A stretch of 64,000 bases of DNA from Clostridia bacterium (GCA_017435665.1 JAFSEP010000061.1:1-64000), one strand, 5' to 3'; shown: positions 35,997-44,949, numbered from the stretch's first letter. The notes: generated by a model from the sequence alone, not told the origin. Translations and numbers: made by a program.

Positions 35997-36040
35997 TGAC
36001 CATATTAAAATAATCAAAATCATAATATTTTTTATGGTCA
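35997..36040. promoter_or_regulatory. Inverted repeat, probable MocR/PdxR operator
   Basis: TGACCATA (35997-36004) and TATGGTCA (36033-36040) are exact inverted half-sites in the divergent promoter region. The left half lies in the spacer/-35 zone of a likely kinase promoter with TATAAT on the minus strand at 35989-35984. Confidence 0.55.
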
Positions 36041-36056
36041 GATTGGAGTGTACGAT

Positions 36057-37457
36057 ATGCTCACCTATTCATTTGAAAACAGAGGAAATCTCAGTCTTTA
36101 TGAATATCTTTACAAGCAGATAAAGGAAGACATCATAAGCACCAAGCTCCGTTCGGGAGACAAACTCCCCTCTAAAAGAGCCTTTGCCAAGCACCTTAAC
36201 ATAAGCACTATAACAGTTGAGAATGCATATGCACAGCTTATGGCAGAGGGCTACATATATTCTGTTGCAAAAAGCGGATATTATGTTTCGGATATAACCC
36301 CCTCAAAAAACACATATAACGGACGGGAATTGCAACGCTCCTATGCTTGTGAGCATAACGGGGTGAAATATAAAGCAGACTTTGTAAGCAATGCCACCGC
36401 AAATGAAAACTTTCCTTTTTCCATATGGGCAAAGATTATGCGTGAAACCCTTTCAGACAAAGCCGATAAGCTTATGATAAACTCACCCTCCGTTGGTGTT
36501 GCCGAGCTGAGAAACGCTATTGCCGATTATCTGTTTCAGTTCAGAGGTATGAACGTTGACCCTGAAAGAATTATTATCGGAGCCGGCACAGAATACCTTT
36601 ACGGACTTATAATACAGCTTCTCGGATTTGATAAAAAATATGCAGTTGAGGATCCGGGCTACCGTAAAATTTCGGAAATATATAAGGCAAACAAGGTTGA
36701 GTGTGTTCATTTGCCACTTGATAAAAACGGTATTGATATATCACAGCTTGAAAAATCAGATGCAGATATCCTGCATATTTCTCCTTCCCACCACTTCCCC
36801 ACAGGTATTGTAACACCCGTAAGCCGACGCTACGAGCTTCTGTCCTGGGCGGCAGAATCAGACGGCAGATATATAATTGAAGATGATTATGACAGCGAGT
36901 TCCGCCTTTCGGGTAAACCCATACCGCCTCTGCAAAGCATTGATGTTTCTGGAAAGGTAATATACATCAATACCTTTTCAAAGAGCCTTACCTCAACAAT
37001 ACGAATCAGCTATATGGTGCTGCCCGAAGGTCTGATGAAGCTTTATAAGGAAAACCTGAGCTTCTATTCCTGCACCGTATCCACCTTTGAGCAATATGCT
37101 CTGGCCGGATTTATAAGCAAGGGTTACTTTGAAAAACATATCAACAGAATGAGAAATTTTTACCGTTCTCAAAGAGACGTTATTATGTCCTGCATAAAAA
37201 AACAGCCTGACTTTAAAAAGGTAAAAATCAGGGAAGAGCACTCAGGACTGCATTTCATTCTTTCTGTTGACACAGATGTATCTGACAAAGAATTGATTGC
37301 AAGAGCCGCCCGTAAGGGAATAAATATTTCCTGTCTGAGTCAGTATTATCAAAAACCTGCCAAAAGCTCTGACCACTCGATAATAATCAACTATTCCGCA
37401 ATAGACTCCGAGAATATTGAGGAAGCAATTAAAAACCTGTTCGATTGTTTCAGATGA
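36057..37457 (+). CDS. pdxR: MocR/PdxR-type GntR-aminotransferase regulator
   Basis: The ATG at 36057 has GGAG 8 nt upstream. The 466-residue protein has a winged-helix GntR domain (about 10-80; LYEYLYKQIKEDIISTKLRSGDKLPSKRAFAKHLNIS). A fold-type I aminotransferase-like domain follows, with the PLP lysine in NTFSKSLTSTIR and substrate motifs GAGTEYLY and SPSHHFPTG. MocR proteins of this kind sense PLP and control B6 synthesis or salvage. The divergent pyridoxal kinase gene makes that role likely here. The symbol is inferred from context. Confidence 0.85.
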   Translation: MLTYSFENRGNLSLYEYLYKQIKEDIISTKLRSGDKLPSKRAFAKHLNISTITVENAYAQLMAEGYIYSVAKSGYYVSDITPSKNTYNGRELQRSYACEHNGVKYKADFVSNATANENFPFSIWAKIMRETLSDKADKLMINSPSVGVAELRNAIADYLFQFRGMNVDPERIIIGAGTEYLYGLIIQLLGFDKKYAVEDPGYRKISEIYKANKVECVHLPLDKNGIDISQLEKSDADILHISPSHHFPTGIVTPVSRRYELLSWAAESDGRYIIEDDYDSEFRLSGKPIPPLQSIDVSGKVIYINTFSKSLTSTIRISYMVLPEGLMKLYKENLSFYSCTVSTFEQYALAGFISKGYFEKHINRMRNFYRSQRDVIMSCIKKQPDFKKVKIREEHSGLHFILSVDTDVSDKELIARAARKGINISCLSQYYQKPAKSSDHSIIINYSAIDSENIEEAIKNLFDCFR

Positions 37458-37468
37458 GACAAAAATAT

Positions 37469-37497
37469 AGGACACACTTCACTGAGAAGTGTGTCCT
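37469..37497. terminator. Bidirectional terminator
   Basis: AGGACACACTTC pairs with GAAGTGTGTCCT between the convergent pdxR and GH2 genes. Confidence 0.8.
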
Positions 37498-37511
37498 GCT
37501 TATTTGTAAAA

Positions 37512-39800
37512 TTACTTTTTGTTTGCCTTTTTGATCTTGTTAAGCTTTGCATTCAGCTCAAGGATTTCTTCCTTTGAGAAGGTGCCGCCAAGCATTGAGA
37601 ATACTCTCTTTAAGGCGAAGCCCTTAGCCATTGCATAGACATTCTTAATCATTGCGGGAGAAATCTTGACTCCACTCATACTGCCTGCAACACCCATATC
37701 CTTCTTTTCGCCGTCATCGCTTTCCTTCTTCTTGCTGCCCATTGCATTCTTGAGCATAAGAAGGAACTTGACCATTATTATCTTGCCGCCGAAGGTAGCC
37801 ATAATGTCGCCGATAGTATTGTTGATTGAAAGGTAGCCGTCAGGTGTGTTGATTTCAAACCAGTTGATAACCTGACCTTCCTCTTTCATAATGTATGCTT
37901 CGTTGGGCTTGTCAACCTTACGGATTGTTCCGCTGTCTTCAAGGTCGCCTGCCTTGACTGTAAGAACTGTTTCGCCTTCGTTCTTCACGTCAAAGTAGAA
38001 GAAGGGATACTTGCCCTTTGTCTGCTTGCCTACACTTACACCGTTTGCGAAAAGCTCTACCTCATCGCAGTTTGAGTAAACGGTAACCTTTGTTACGTCC
38101 TCAACTCTGTCAATATAACGCTTGCTGCAAAGGTGAACCATGGGCTTATCTGAAAGCCAAGCCTGATATGCGTAATATGAGTCCTTCTTATACTTTCTGT
38201 CGAAGGTAACAAGGCCCTTGTGGTTCATTCCGTTTTCGCCGCCCTCTGAACGTGCATCGGCAGCAAAGTCAAACATATTCCAAACGTGAGTTGCCCAGAG
38301 ATAAGGTCTTTCGGCAATCTGCTTGATAAGCTCCTCGTGGTAGTATGCCTGATACTCTTCTGTATAGTCGCCCTGAGTAGGCTGTGAGGTATGCCAGTCA
38401 AGAGCTTCACAGCCGTATTCGCTCAGACCGATAGCCTTGTTGGGATACTTCTTATGGAAGTTATCGAACCAGGGACCGTTCATCTCGGTGCTGCCGCCGT
38501 ACCAGCCAAAGTAGTGGTTATATGAAAGCACATCGGAGATGTGAACATACTTATCGTCAATATCGCACATTGAAACAGCGGCGATAGTTGTAAGACGTGT
38601 CTTGTCCATATCGTGAACAAGCTCGTTGAGATCCTCGTGATTCTTGATAAGGTTGGGATTTGAGCCTGCAATTGTGATTTCGTTTGATAAGCCCCATACA
38701 ACGATTGAGGGGTGATTATAGTTCTGAGCAACAAGCTCCTTCATCTGTGAAATTGTGTTGTCATAGCCTGTGGGCATATGGCTTGAGATATAGGGAATTT
38801 CAGCCCAGAGAACGAGACCTGCCTCGTCACAAAGGTCATAGAATACCTGTGAATGCTGATAGTGAGCAAGACGGATTGTGTTTGCACCCATTTCAAGAAT
38901 AAGCTCAAGGTCTTCCTTGTGATGCTCGGGAAGAAGTGCGTTACCTATATCGGGTCTGTCCTGATGGCGTGACACACCACGGAGAGGATATTCTCTTCCG
39001 TTAAGTATGAAGCCCTTTTCGGGATCAATCTTAAATGTACGGCAGCCGAAGCGTGTTGAGATTTCATCAAGCTCCTTACCGTCAGCAACAAGTGTTGCCT
39101 TTGCTGTGTAAAGATAGGGATCCTTGAGACCGTCCCAGAGATGAACATTTTCAAGCTTTATTTTAACCTTGTCATCACCCTTACCTTCGGCTTCTGCGAT
39201 AACCTGACCGTCAGCAATAATCGCATACTTAACAACGCAATCGTCGTCATCCTCAAGGAATGTCTTAATCTCGATTTCTGCATCCTTGCCCTTGATTTCA
39301 GGCGTAACCATAATACCGGGAGCACCGTAGTAATCAAGGTCAAAGTGGTTCTCGGGAACACCGATAACGCTTACGTCACGGTAAATACCGCCATAGAATG
39401 TAAAATCGGCATTCTGGGGATATACTCTGTCATTAGCTGAGTTGTCAACAGCAACAGCAAGGATGTTTTCTTCCTTGATATCCTTAATCTTTACTCTGAA
39501 GGTTGAATATCCGCCATCGTGCTTTGTGATGCTCTTACCGTTCCAGAAAACCTCACAGGATGAGTTTACACCGTCAAACTGAAGATATTTCACTTCGCCC
39601 TCGGGAAGCTCATCTGCCTTGATTGACTTTGCAAACCAGCAGGTGCCTCTGTAATAGTCATTACCGCCGTCCTGACCGTCCTTACCGTTCCATGTAAAGG
39701 GCAGGTCAAGTGCTTCCCAATCAGCAGGAAGTGCTGCAGGCACAGCCTTTGCACTCTTTGAGAAAAGCCAATCCTTATTGATAACCTTAATGTTTCTCAT
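37512..39800 (-). CDS. Glycoside hydrolase family 2 (beta-galactosidase/glucuronidase type) with unusual C-terminal tail
   Basis: The start MRNIKVINKDW at 39800 has GGAGG about 7 nt upstream. The 762-residue protein has the GH2 sugar-binding domain (DLPFTWNGKDGQDGGNDYYRG; DFTFYGGIYRDV), an Ig-like domain and a TIM barrel. The acid/base is E374 in GLSNEIT and the nucleophile E461 in IGLSEYGCEA. There is no signal peptide, so it acts on imported oligosaccharides. After about residue 660 the protein continues with a Lys-rich, Met-rich helical tail (NAMGSKKKESDDGEKKD ... LNAKLNKIKKANKK) that is not part of usual GH2 enzymes. The exact sugar is not determined. Confidence 0.85.
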   Translation of the reverse strand: MRNIKVINKDWLFSKSAKAVPAALPADWEALDLPFTWNGKDGQDGGNDYYRGTCWFAKSIKADELPEGEVKYLQFDGVNSSCEVFWNGKSITKHDGGYSTFRVKIKDIKEENILAVAVDNSANDRVYPQNADFTFYGGIYRDVSVIGVPENHFDLDYYGAPGIMVTPEIKGKDAEIEIKTFLEDDDDCVVKYAIIADGQVIAEAEGKGDDKVKIKLENVHLWDGLKDPYLYTAKATLVADGKELDEISTRFGCRTFKIDPEKGFILNGREYPLRGVSRHQDRPDIGNALLPEHHKEDLELILEMGANTIRLAHYQHSQVFYDLCDEAGLVLWAEIPYISSHMPTGYDNTISQMKELVAQNYNHPSIVVWGLSNEITIAGSNPNLIKNHEDLNELVHDMDKTRLTTIAAVSMCDIDDKYVHISDVLSYNHYFGWYGGSTEMNGPWFDNFHKKYPNKAIGLSEYGCEALDWHTSQPTQGDYTEEYQAYYHEELIKQIAERPYLWATHVWNMFDFAADARSEGGENGMNHKGLVTFDRKYKKDSYYAYQAWLSDKPMVHLCSKRYIDRVEDVTKVTVYSNCDEVELFANGVSVGKQTKGKYPFFYFDVKNEGETVLTVKAGDLEDSGTIRKVDKPNEAYIMKEEGQVINWFEINTPDGYLSINNTIGDIMATFGGKIIMVKFLLMLKNAMGSKKKESDDGEKKDMGVAGSMSGVKISPAMIKNVYAMAKGFALKRVFSMLGGTFSKEEILELNAKLNKIKKANKK

Positions 39801-39900
39801 AATAACCTCCGATAAGTTTAATTTTATTACCACAAATTATTATACTATAATGCAGGATTTTTTTCAACATCTTTTCAAAATGTGGCAGAAAGTTTAATAA

Positions 39901-39984
39901 ATGCAGAACGCAGAATGCAGAGTGCAGAATTTACTCCCTCAGTCAAAATCGAAATCCGATTTTGACTGAGGGAGTAAATTCTGC
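39901..39984. repeat. Heptamer repeats plus perfect 28-bp inverted repeat
   Basis: Four (RYGCAGA) heptamers (39901-39928) run into a perfect inverted repeat whose arms are 39924-39951 and 39957-39984 with a 5-nt loop (core CTCCCTCAGTCAAAATCG). It lies in the 398-bp gene-free gap between the GH2 gene and the secreted protein gene at 40199. Confidence 0.85.
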
Positions 39985-40024
39985 GTTTTACATTTGTTCT
40001 GACCTGCAACGGCTCGCCGTTGCC

Positions 40025-40134
40025 TTGAGCACCTCTCCGTCACAGCTTACGCTGTGCCACCTCTCCTTTCAGGCGAGGCTTTGGCTCCTCCCCAATACAG
40101 CAAACAACAGCAAAGCCCACGAATTGCTTCGTGG
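40025..40134. repeat. Intergenic palindromic element, divergent relative of the 62-bp element
   Basis: 40025-40080 has the same layout as the 62-bp element at 46266 and 63501 (CACCTCTCC..CAGCTTACGCTGTG..CTCTCCTTTCAGG) but a different sequence. It is followed by the hairpin CCACGAA-TTGC-TTCGTGG (40117-40134). No coding capacity is supported here. Confidence 0.55.
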
Positions 40135-40198
40135 ACTTCACCGTTGTTTAGGAGATATCTCTCGGATAGAGATTTTATAAAAGGAACTGTCTTATTTA

Positions 40199-42013
40199 TC
40201 AGATTACTTCGCCGAGGCTGTCAAGGCTGAGGTTGCTGAAGAAATCACCAATCTGCTGAATGAATGCCTTGAGAGCTTCTACGAGATTCTTAATGATATT
40301 AACAAAGCCGAATTTGTGACTTCCGTCTGTATCAAGATCAAGATCGGGAAGTGTAATTCCGCCGTCATTATCTCCGCCGGGAATAATAGGAATTTCCGGT
40401 TCAAGAACTTCAAGCTCGAATTCCTGTGTGAGAACTGTTGTTTCGAATTCAATATAGTCTGTTTCAGCAGGAATGTATTCAAGTGTTGCTGTAAACTTGC
40501 CGCTTGTGTTGGTTGTAAATAAATATGATGAATATTCTGATGTTTCTGCAGAAGCAATGTTATCAACAACTGTTTCACCGTTCACTTTAAGAACACAGTA
40601 ACCGTCAACGCCTGATTTATCAGAGAATTTATATTGGATATTTGCTGTGGACTGACCTTCGCCCTCGGTTATATCCGTAACCTTTCTGAGACTTGCGAAT
40701 TCTCCGGTTGATTTCTGCTTTGTGATAACGATGGGTATATTCTCTATAAATACGGGGCTGTTATATAACTGAACGTCACCGACACCGTCAATCTCTGTTT
40801 TGGGGATTGAAATAGCTATCCTTGCCGTATATTCACCGGGAGTAAGATATTTGTTATAATTATCGACAGTGTTACCGTCCTTATCAACTACCACAGAAGC
40901 AAACACATTTGCTCTGATATTTGAAGGAAGATCAGTTTTAATTCCGAATGCGGAAGCACCTGAAAGAGAGCCAAGATGTCTTGTTCCGTATTCATAGGTG
41001 CAGACAAAATCGGGATCAACCGTTACTGTGATGTCTTTAGCAGTGAATGTGGGTGTTATCTGAATTGTTTTTGTTGTTTCTCCCATCATTACAACATCTG
41101 AATTTGCAGGTGTGAAAACAATTTTAATTGAATTAGCTGTGTTGGGCTTCAATATCGTTGTTGCTGCCGTTGTGATTGCAAAAGTACCTTCAACTGTTGC
41201 TTCGCCGCCTGTAAGGGTGAGGTCTGCAACTGTCATACCCGGTTCCCATTCGGGACATCCGATTGTGGGCCATGAGGTTACTTCACCGTAAACTATCGGA
41301 TCTTCTTCTGACGGCTCGTCTGATGTGTCTCCCTCAATTCCAACCCACACGCTTGCTGTTAATGTAACATATCCTGAGCAAAGGAAATAAGCTTCGTAAT
41401 ATCCACTTTCCGTAACAATAGTTTTTGTAGGACTGTTTACTTTAGGATTCCATGTCCATGAAGCTCCTAAAATTTTAGGTTCATTGGCATTATACGGATT
41501 AGTAACTTTCGCACCGGAAAGAGTCGATAATGAAAGTGTATCCCCTGCTTTTAATTTTGTTGCAACAGGAATAGTATCATTTTCATCAACAAACACAGGT
41601 GTTGTTTTCTGAACGAGGTATTGAACATTTCTGTTCCTTAACGCTTCAAAACCGGCATAAGTTGTTTCGTCATCAGGAACAAATTTTATACTTACTCTGT
41701 TATTACTACCACCGCTGAGGTTTGGGACTGTATCAGGATCAACAATTTCAAAGTGACCCGGAACAGCTTCGTCGTCTGCCAATGTTCCGTCACCGTTTGA
41801 ATCGTAACAAACTTTACCACCTGAAAGAGTAATACTTTCACCGACTGTCATTCCTATAAATGCGCCGTCTTCATTTATAAAATTGGCAACCGGATATTCC
41901 GTAATATTCGCTGTTGTCAATGCTATCTGATCTGCCGCACTTGCAAACATCGGCACCGATGATAAAATCATCATAACTGCCAATAAAAGGGATAATAATT
42001 TCTTTGTTTTCAT
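40199..42013 (-). CDS. Secreted Ig-like repeat protein with amphipathic C-terminus
   Basis: The 604-residue protein has GAAAGGAAA before the ATG and a clear signal peptide (MKTKKLLSLLLAVMMILSSVPMFASAAD). Two related beta units are visible: ITEYPVANFINEDGAFIGMTVGES...FEIVDPDTVPN...KFVPDDETTYAGF, and VTSWPTIGCPEWEPGMTVADL...FAITTAATTIL...FTPANSDVVMMG. Further Ig-like segments follow. An acidic/Gly linker leads to a hydrophobic-amphipathic tail (FGFVNIIKNLVEALKAFIQ). It is 73 bp downstream of an ECF sigma/anti-sigma pair and likely in the same operon. The function is unknown, probably envelope related. Confidence 0.8.
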   Translation of the reverse strand: MKTKKLLSLLLAVMMILSSVPMFASAADQIALTTANITEYPVANFINEDGAFIGMTVGESITLSGGKVCYDSNGDGTLADDEAVPGHFEIVDPDTVPNLSGGSNNRVSIKFVPDDETTYAGFEALRNRNVQYLVQKTTPVFVDENDTIPVATKLKAGDTLSLSTLSGAKVTNPYNANEPKILGASWTWNPKVNSPTKTIVTESGYYEAYFLCSGYVTLTASVWVGIEGDTSDEPSEEDPIVYGEVTSWPTIGCPEWEPGMTVADLTLTGGEATVEGTFAITTAATTILKPNTANSIKIVFTPANSDVVMMGETTKTIQITPTFTAKDITVTVDPDFVCTYEYGTRHLGSLSGASAFGIKTDLPSNIRANVFASVVVDKDGNTVDNYNKYLTPGEYTARIAISIPKTEIDGVGDVQLYNSPVFIENIPIVITKQKSTGEFASLRKVTDITEGEGQSTANIQYKFSDKSGVDGYCVLKVNGETVVDNIASAETSEYSSYLFTTNTSGKFTATLEYIPAETDYIEFETTVLTQEFELEVLEPEIPIIPGGDNDGGITLPDLDLDTDGSHKFGFVNIIKNLVEALKAFIQQIGDFFSNLSLDSLGEVI

Positions 42014-42086
42014 TTTAATGTTTCCTTTCTGAATTTTCTTTAATAATGCCTTTTATCATTTTAATCGAAGATAACCAAAGGAAGAA

Positions 42087-42911
42087 TCAAGGTAAGGTTC
42101 TGACTATTTCCGTAACCTCTTCAAAGGTATAACCGTTAAATACAAAAGAATAACCGTAATCCTCTGTTGTACCGTTACCGTGTGTTTTGCGGGTAAAATA
42201 CTCAACACTGATACTACCGTATGCCTGCTCCACGATAACAACATCCAATCCGTTCAAAACCATACTTTCTGCTCTTTTCGGCTTATTATAGTTCATTATG
42301 ATACGGGAGCCTTCAAGAAAAAATTTTCTTGTTACATTAAGCCTGACAGAGCCTTTCTCTGACTCAAGCACAACATTGCTGTTCCAATGCCGATTATCAT
42401 CAGATATGAAAAAGTTTTTTTCGGATACTGCCCATTTTTCCGAAGAAAAATCCGATGGCAGAACAAGCTCCTCAAAACCGTTTTCCTTATGTAGCGCCAC
42501 AAGGCTCTCTGCTTCATCTGAAAATTTCTCCGGTGCTGAAAGCATTGCTTCTCCGTTTATTTCCAATGAAGGAACCATAACGATTTTCATTCTATGTAAC
42601 AGTGTTCCTTTTTCTACTTCTACATAACTGAGTGTAAATATCCCCTCACGGATATTTATCGGAATTTCTTCAATTTCGGTATTTTTTCCGCCGCTTCCCA
42701 CAAATAATGTCATTGAAGCTATAACGGGAATTATTGCCGCCAGCAGTATTGTTTTTTTGATTCTGTGTTTTTTCCTTTTTGGCTTTGCACTTACGAAAGA
42801 AAGATTTTCCTTCTTTCCGATTTTCGACTTATCAAACACGGCACATTCTTCAATATGTCTGTCACTTATTCCGTCAATAGCTCTGAAAAGGCTCTCAGTT
42901 AAGCTATGCAT
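42087..42911 (-). CDS. Putative anti-sigma factor, membrane anchored
   Basis: The 274-residue protein starts 8 nt inside the end of the ECF sigma gene (ATGCATAG overlap), with GGAGG upstream, so translation is coupled. A basic cytoplasmic part (KPKRKKHRIKK) precedes one membrane segment (TILLAAIIPVIASMTLFVG, about 53-72). The external part ends with DYGYSFVFNGYTFEEVTEIVRTLP, like the DUF4367/DUF4179 anti-sigma type. It should restrain the sigma factor encoded just upstream. Sequence similarity to the first anti-sigma factor (11514-12212) is low by eye. Confidence 0.72.
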   Translation of the reverse strand: MHSLTESLFRAIDGISDRHIEECAVFDKSKIGKKENLSFVSAKPKRKKHRIKKTILLAAIIPVIASMTLFVGSGGKNTEIEEIPINIREGIFTLSYVEVEKGTLLHRMKIVMVPSLEINGEAMLSAPEKFSDEAESLVALHKENGFEELVLPSDFSSEKWAVSEKNFFISDDNRHWNSNVVLESEKGSVRLNVTRKFFLEGSRIIMNYNKPKRAESMVLNGLDVVIVEQAYGSISVEYFTRKTHGNGTTEDYGYSFVFNGYTFEEVTEIVRTLP

Positions 42912-43479
42912 AGCTAAGACCCTCCTCCAAGGATTTCAAACGGAGCTTTAAATCAGTCCACATTCTTGAAACTCTTTTTCTTATCGCTGCCTCCTTCAGT
43001 CCTGTTTCTCCGGAAAGACTTTCATAAGAATCCATATACCAATATCTTCTTACAAAAAGATAACGGTTTGTATAGCTCAGAGTTTCAAGGAACTCATCAA
43101 TGACCTTTGCTGTCATCTCAATATCAAGTCTTGCTTCGGGAGAGTTTTCAAGGTTCATATCTGTAAGAACCTCTGAAAGCTCATCAAAGCAAACAGGAAT
43201 ATCTGCTCCACGCTTTTTCGCAGTATTGTATTTAAGACGCTTAAGAGAAAGATTTTTCACAATGCGCAAAACAAAGGTCAGCAAAGGATTGGGCTTTTGG
43301 GGCGGAATTGCATTCCACACCCCTAAATAAGCATCATTCACACATTCCTCTGAGTCCTCTTTATTTCCGAGAACATTATAAGCCACTTTCATACATACAT
43401 TGCCGTATTTTTCTGACAGTTCCACAATCGCTCTTTCCGAGCGCTCGGTGAAAAGCTCGATTATATTCCTGTCTTCCAT
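42904..43479 (-). CDS. Second ECF-type RNA polymerase sigma factor
   Basis: The start MEDRNIIELF at 43479 has GGAGGTGAT upstream and is preferred over 43524. The 191-residue protein shows region 2 (VLGNKEDSEECVNDAYLGVWNAIPPQKPNPLLTFVLRIVKNLSLKRLKYN) and a region 4 helix-turn-helix (YESLSGETGLKEAAIRKRVSRM). The layout sigma, overlapping anti-sigma, secreted protein (40199-42013) parallels the first ECF module. A possible own promoter on the minus strand is TGTCAC-N17-TAGTAA near 43550, but this is weak. Confidence 0.9.
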   Translation of the reverse strand: MEDRNIIELFTERSERAIVELSEKYGNVCMKVAYNVLGNKEDSEECVNDAYLGVWNAIPPQKPNPLLTFVLRIVKNLSLKRLKYNTAKKRGADIPVCFDELSEVLTDMNLENSPEARLDIEMTAKVIDEFLETLSYTNRYLFVRRYWYMDSYESLSGETGLKEAAIRKRVSRMWTDLKLRLKSLEEGLSYA

Positions 43480-43592
43480 TTGGTCATCACCTCCGAGAGA
43501 ACTTTGATAAAAAAGGCTTATCACCTTATTACTACTCTTTCGAATGCATTTGTGACATATTTCTCGGATTTTTTATCGCAACACAAAAAAAT

Positions 43593-43621
43593 ACAGCAAC
43601 ACTTAAGTTCAGCGTTGCTGT
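43593..43621. other. Stem-loop in the sigma/XRE divergent gap
   Basis: ACAGCAAC pairs with GTTGCTGT. Its sequence resembles the stem of the terminator at 44001-44031. Its role is unclear. Confidence 0.45.
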
Positions 43622-43664
43622 AAAACATATATTCGGGCACATCTTCACCCCCAAAATGTAAAAT

Positions 43665-43728
43665 TTATAACTATGTGGTTATAACGCAGTGCATTATACA
43701 CCCATATTGGGTAAAATGTCAATATAAT
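43665..43728 (+). promoter_or_regulatory. Two palindromes and a -10 element before the small XRE gene
   Basis: TTATAAC-N6-GTTATAA (43665-43684) and ACCCA-TAT-TGGGT (43700-43712) are symmetric and precede TATAAT (43723-43728). They are good candidates for autoregulatory operators of the XRE protein encoded at 43776. Confidence 0.5.
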
Positions 43729-43775
43729 CATTTAGTTATTAAATTGATTAAATTTAACTTTGGCGGTGTTATGCT

Positions 43776-44000
43776 ATGGGATATTACAGGCGCATTCGTG
43801 ATTTGCGTGAGGATCACGACATGACACAGCAGCAGGTTGCCGATTATCTTTCTATGAAGCAGCCGCAGTATAACCGCTATGAAAAGGGATACCGTGATAT
43901 TCCGTCAGATGTGCTTATCGCCTTAGCAAACCTTTACGACACCACAACAGATTTTATTCTTGAAAGAACAGACGATAAAACAAATTTTTGTAAAATATAA
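43776..44000 (+). CDS. Small XRE-family transcriptional regulator
   Basis: The 74-residue protein is almost entirely one Cro/XRE helix-turn-helix domain (IRDLREDHDMTQQQVADYLSMKQPQYNRYEKGYRDIP, about 5-45), followed by ALANLYDTTTDFIL. GGCGGTG lies 7-8 nt before the ATG. Two palindromes in the upstream region may be its own binding sites. A terminator follows immediately. The targets are unknown. Confidence 0.85.
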   Translation: MGYYRRIRDLREDHDMTQQQVADYLSMKQPQYNRYEKGYRDIPSDVLIALANLYDTTTDFILERTDDKTNFCKI

Positions 44001-44031
44001 CAACAGCAACCGTTATTGTTGGTTGCTGTTG
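44001..44031 (+). terminator. Terminator of the small XRE gene
   Basis: CAACAGCAACC pairs with GGTTGCTGTTG and is followed by a T-rich run. Confidence 0.8.
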
Positions 44032-44122
44032 TTTGTTTTTCGGAACAATAGTATCCAAAAAGACACTATGAAGCTTCAACCATTTATGGGGAGAGGGGCG
44101 TGTCCCCTGCAGACAAAAAAAT

Positions 44123-44141
44123 CGGGCGGATAATCCGCCCG
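44123..44141 (-). terminator. Terminator of the ABC ATPase gene
   Basis: CGGGCGGA pairs with TCCGCCCG; on the minus strand it is followed by ATTTTTTTG. Confidence 0.75.
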
Positions 44142-44146
44142 TTAAT

Positions 44147-44174
44147 TCTGCGTTCTGCATTTTGCACTCTGCAT
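44147..44174. repeat. Heptamer repeats (RYGCAGA-type)
   Basis: Four 7-bp units (reverse strand ATGCAGA, GTGCAAA, ATGCAGA, ACGCAGA) end directly at the stop codon of the ABC ATPase gene. They are the same family as at 39901, 46076 and 63486. Confidence 0.75.
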
Positions 44175-44858
44175 TCAATTTTTCCTGTCCTCTACAATCT
44201 TTCCGTCCTGCACCTTGACTATTCGCTTCGCCTGTGCAGCTATGCTTTCATCGTGGGTGATAAGGATAACGGTCTTGCCTTCCTCATTAAGCTCCTTGAG
44301 TATTCTGAGCACCTCTTTACCCGAATGGCTGTCAAGAGCACCCGTGGGCTCGTCGGCAAGGATAATGGGTGGTCTTGCGGCAATGGCCCTTGCTATGGCA
44401 ACTCTCTGCTGCTGTCCGCCCGACATCTGCCTTGGAAGGTGATTTTTTCTCTCAGCAAGACCTACCTTTGAAAGAGCATCAAGACTTCTCTCGTGTCTCT
44501 CCTCCTTAGGCATACCTCTGTATGTCAGGGGAAGCTCCACGTTACCCTGAGCCGTAAGCGACGGAATAAGGTTGTAGCCCTGAAAAACAAAGCCGATTTC
44601 CTTATTTCTGATATCGGAAAGCTCGTCGTCTGTCAGGTGGCTTACATCCTTACCGTTAAGGTAGTATTCGCCGCTTGTACATTCATCAAGCAGACCCAGC
44701 ATATTCATAAAGGTACTCTTGCCTGAGCCTGACTGTCCGATAATTGCAACAAATTCACCTTTGTCAATGGTAAGAGACACACCGTCCAATGCCCTGACCT
44801 CGTTCTCACCGGGGTTATATATTTTATATACATCTTTAACTTCAACAAGATGTGCCAT
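44175..44858 (-). CDS. ABC transporter ATPase, MacB/LolD type, without adjacent permease
   Basis: The 227-residue protein has GGAGG about 7 nt before the ATG. Walker A is GQSGSGKST, the signature is [14 protein letters not shown], Walker B is [13 protein letters not shown], and the H-loop is ILITHDES. This subgroup ([33 protein letters not shown]) normally works with a FtsX-like permease in export of lipoproteins, peptides or antibiotics. No permease gene lies on either side; a terminator and heptamer repeats follow at once. The partner may be encoded elsewhere or may have been lost here. Confidence 0.93.
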   Translation of the reverse strand: MAHLVEVKDVYKIYNPGENEVRALDGVSLTIDKGEFVAIIGQSGSGKSTFMNMLGLLDECTSGEYYLNGKDVSHLTDDELSDIRNKEIGFVFQGYNLIPSLTAQGNVELPLTYRGMPKEERHERSLDALSKVGLAERKNHLPRQMSGGQQQRVAIARAIAARPPIILADEPTGALDSHSGKEVLRILKELNEEGKTVILITHDESIAAQAKRIVKVQDGKIVEDRKN

Positions 44859-44949
44859 AGAGTTTTCCTCCGTATCGGTTTTAATAAAGCAGTATACATT
44901 TTACTTAAAAACAGAAAATTAGTCAACGCTTTTAAGGATTTTTAATGTT

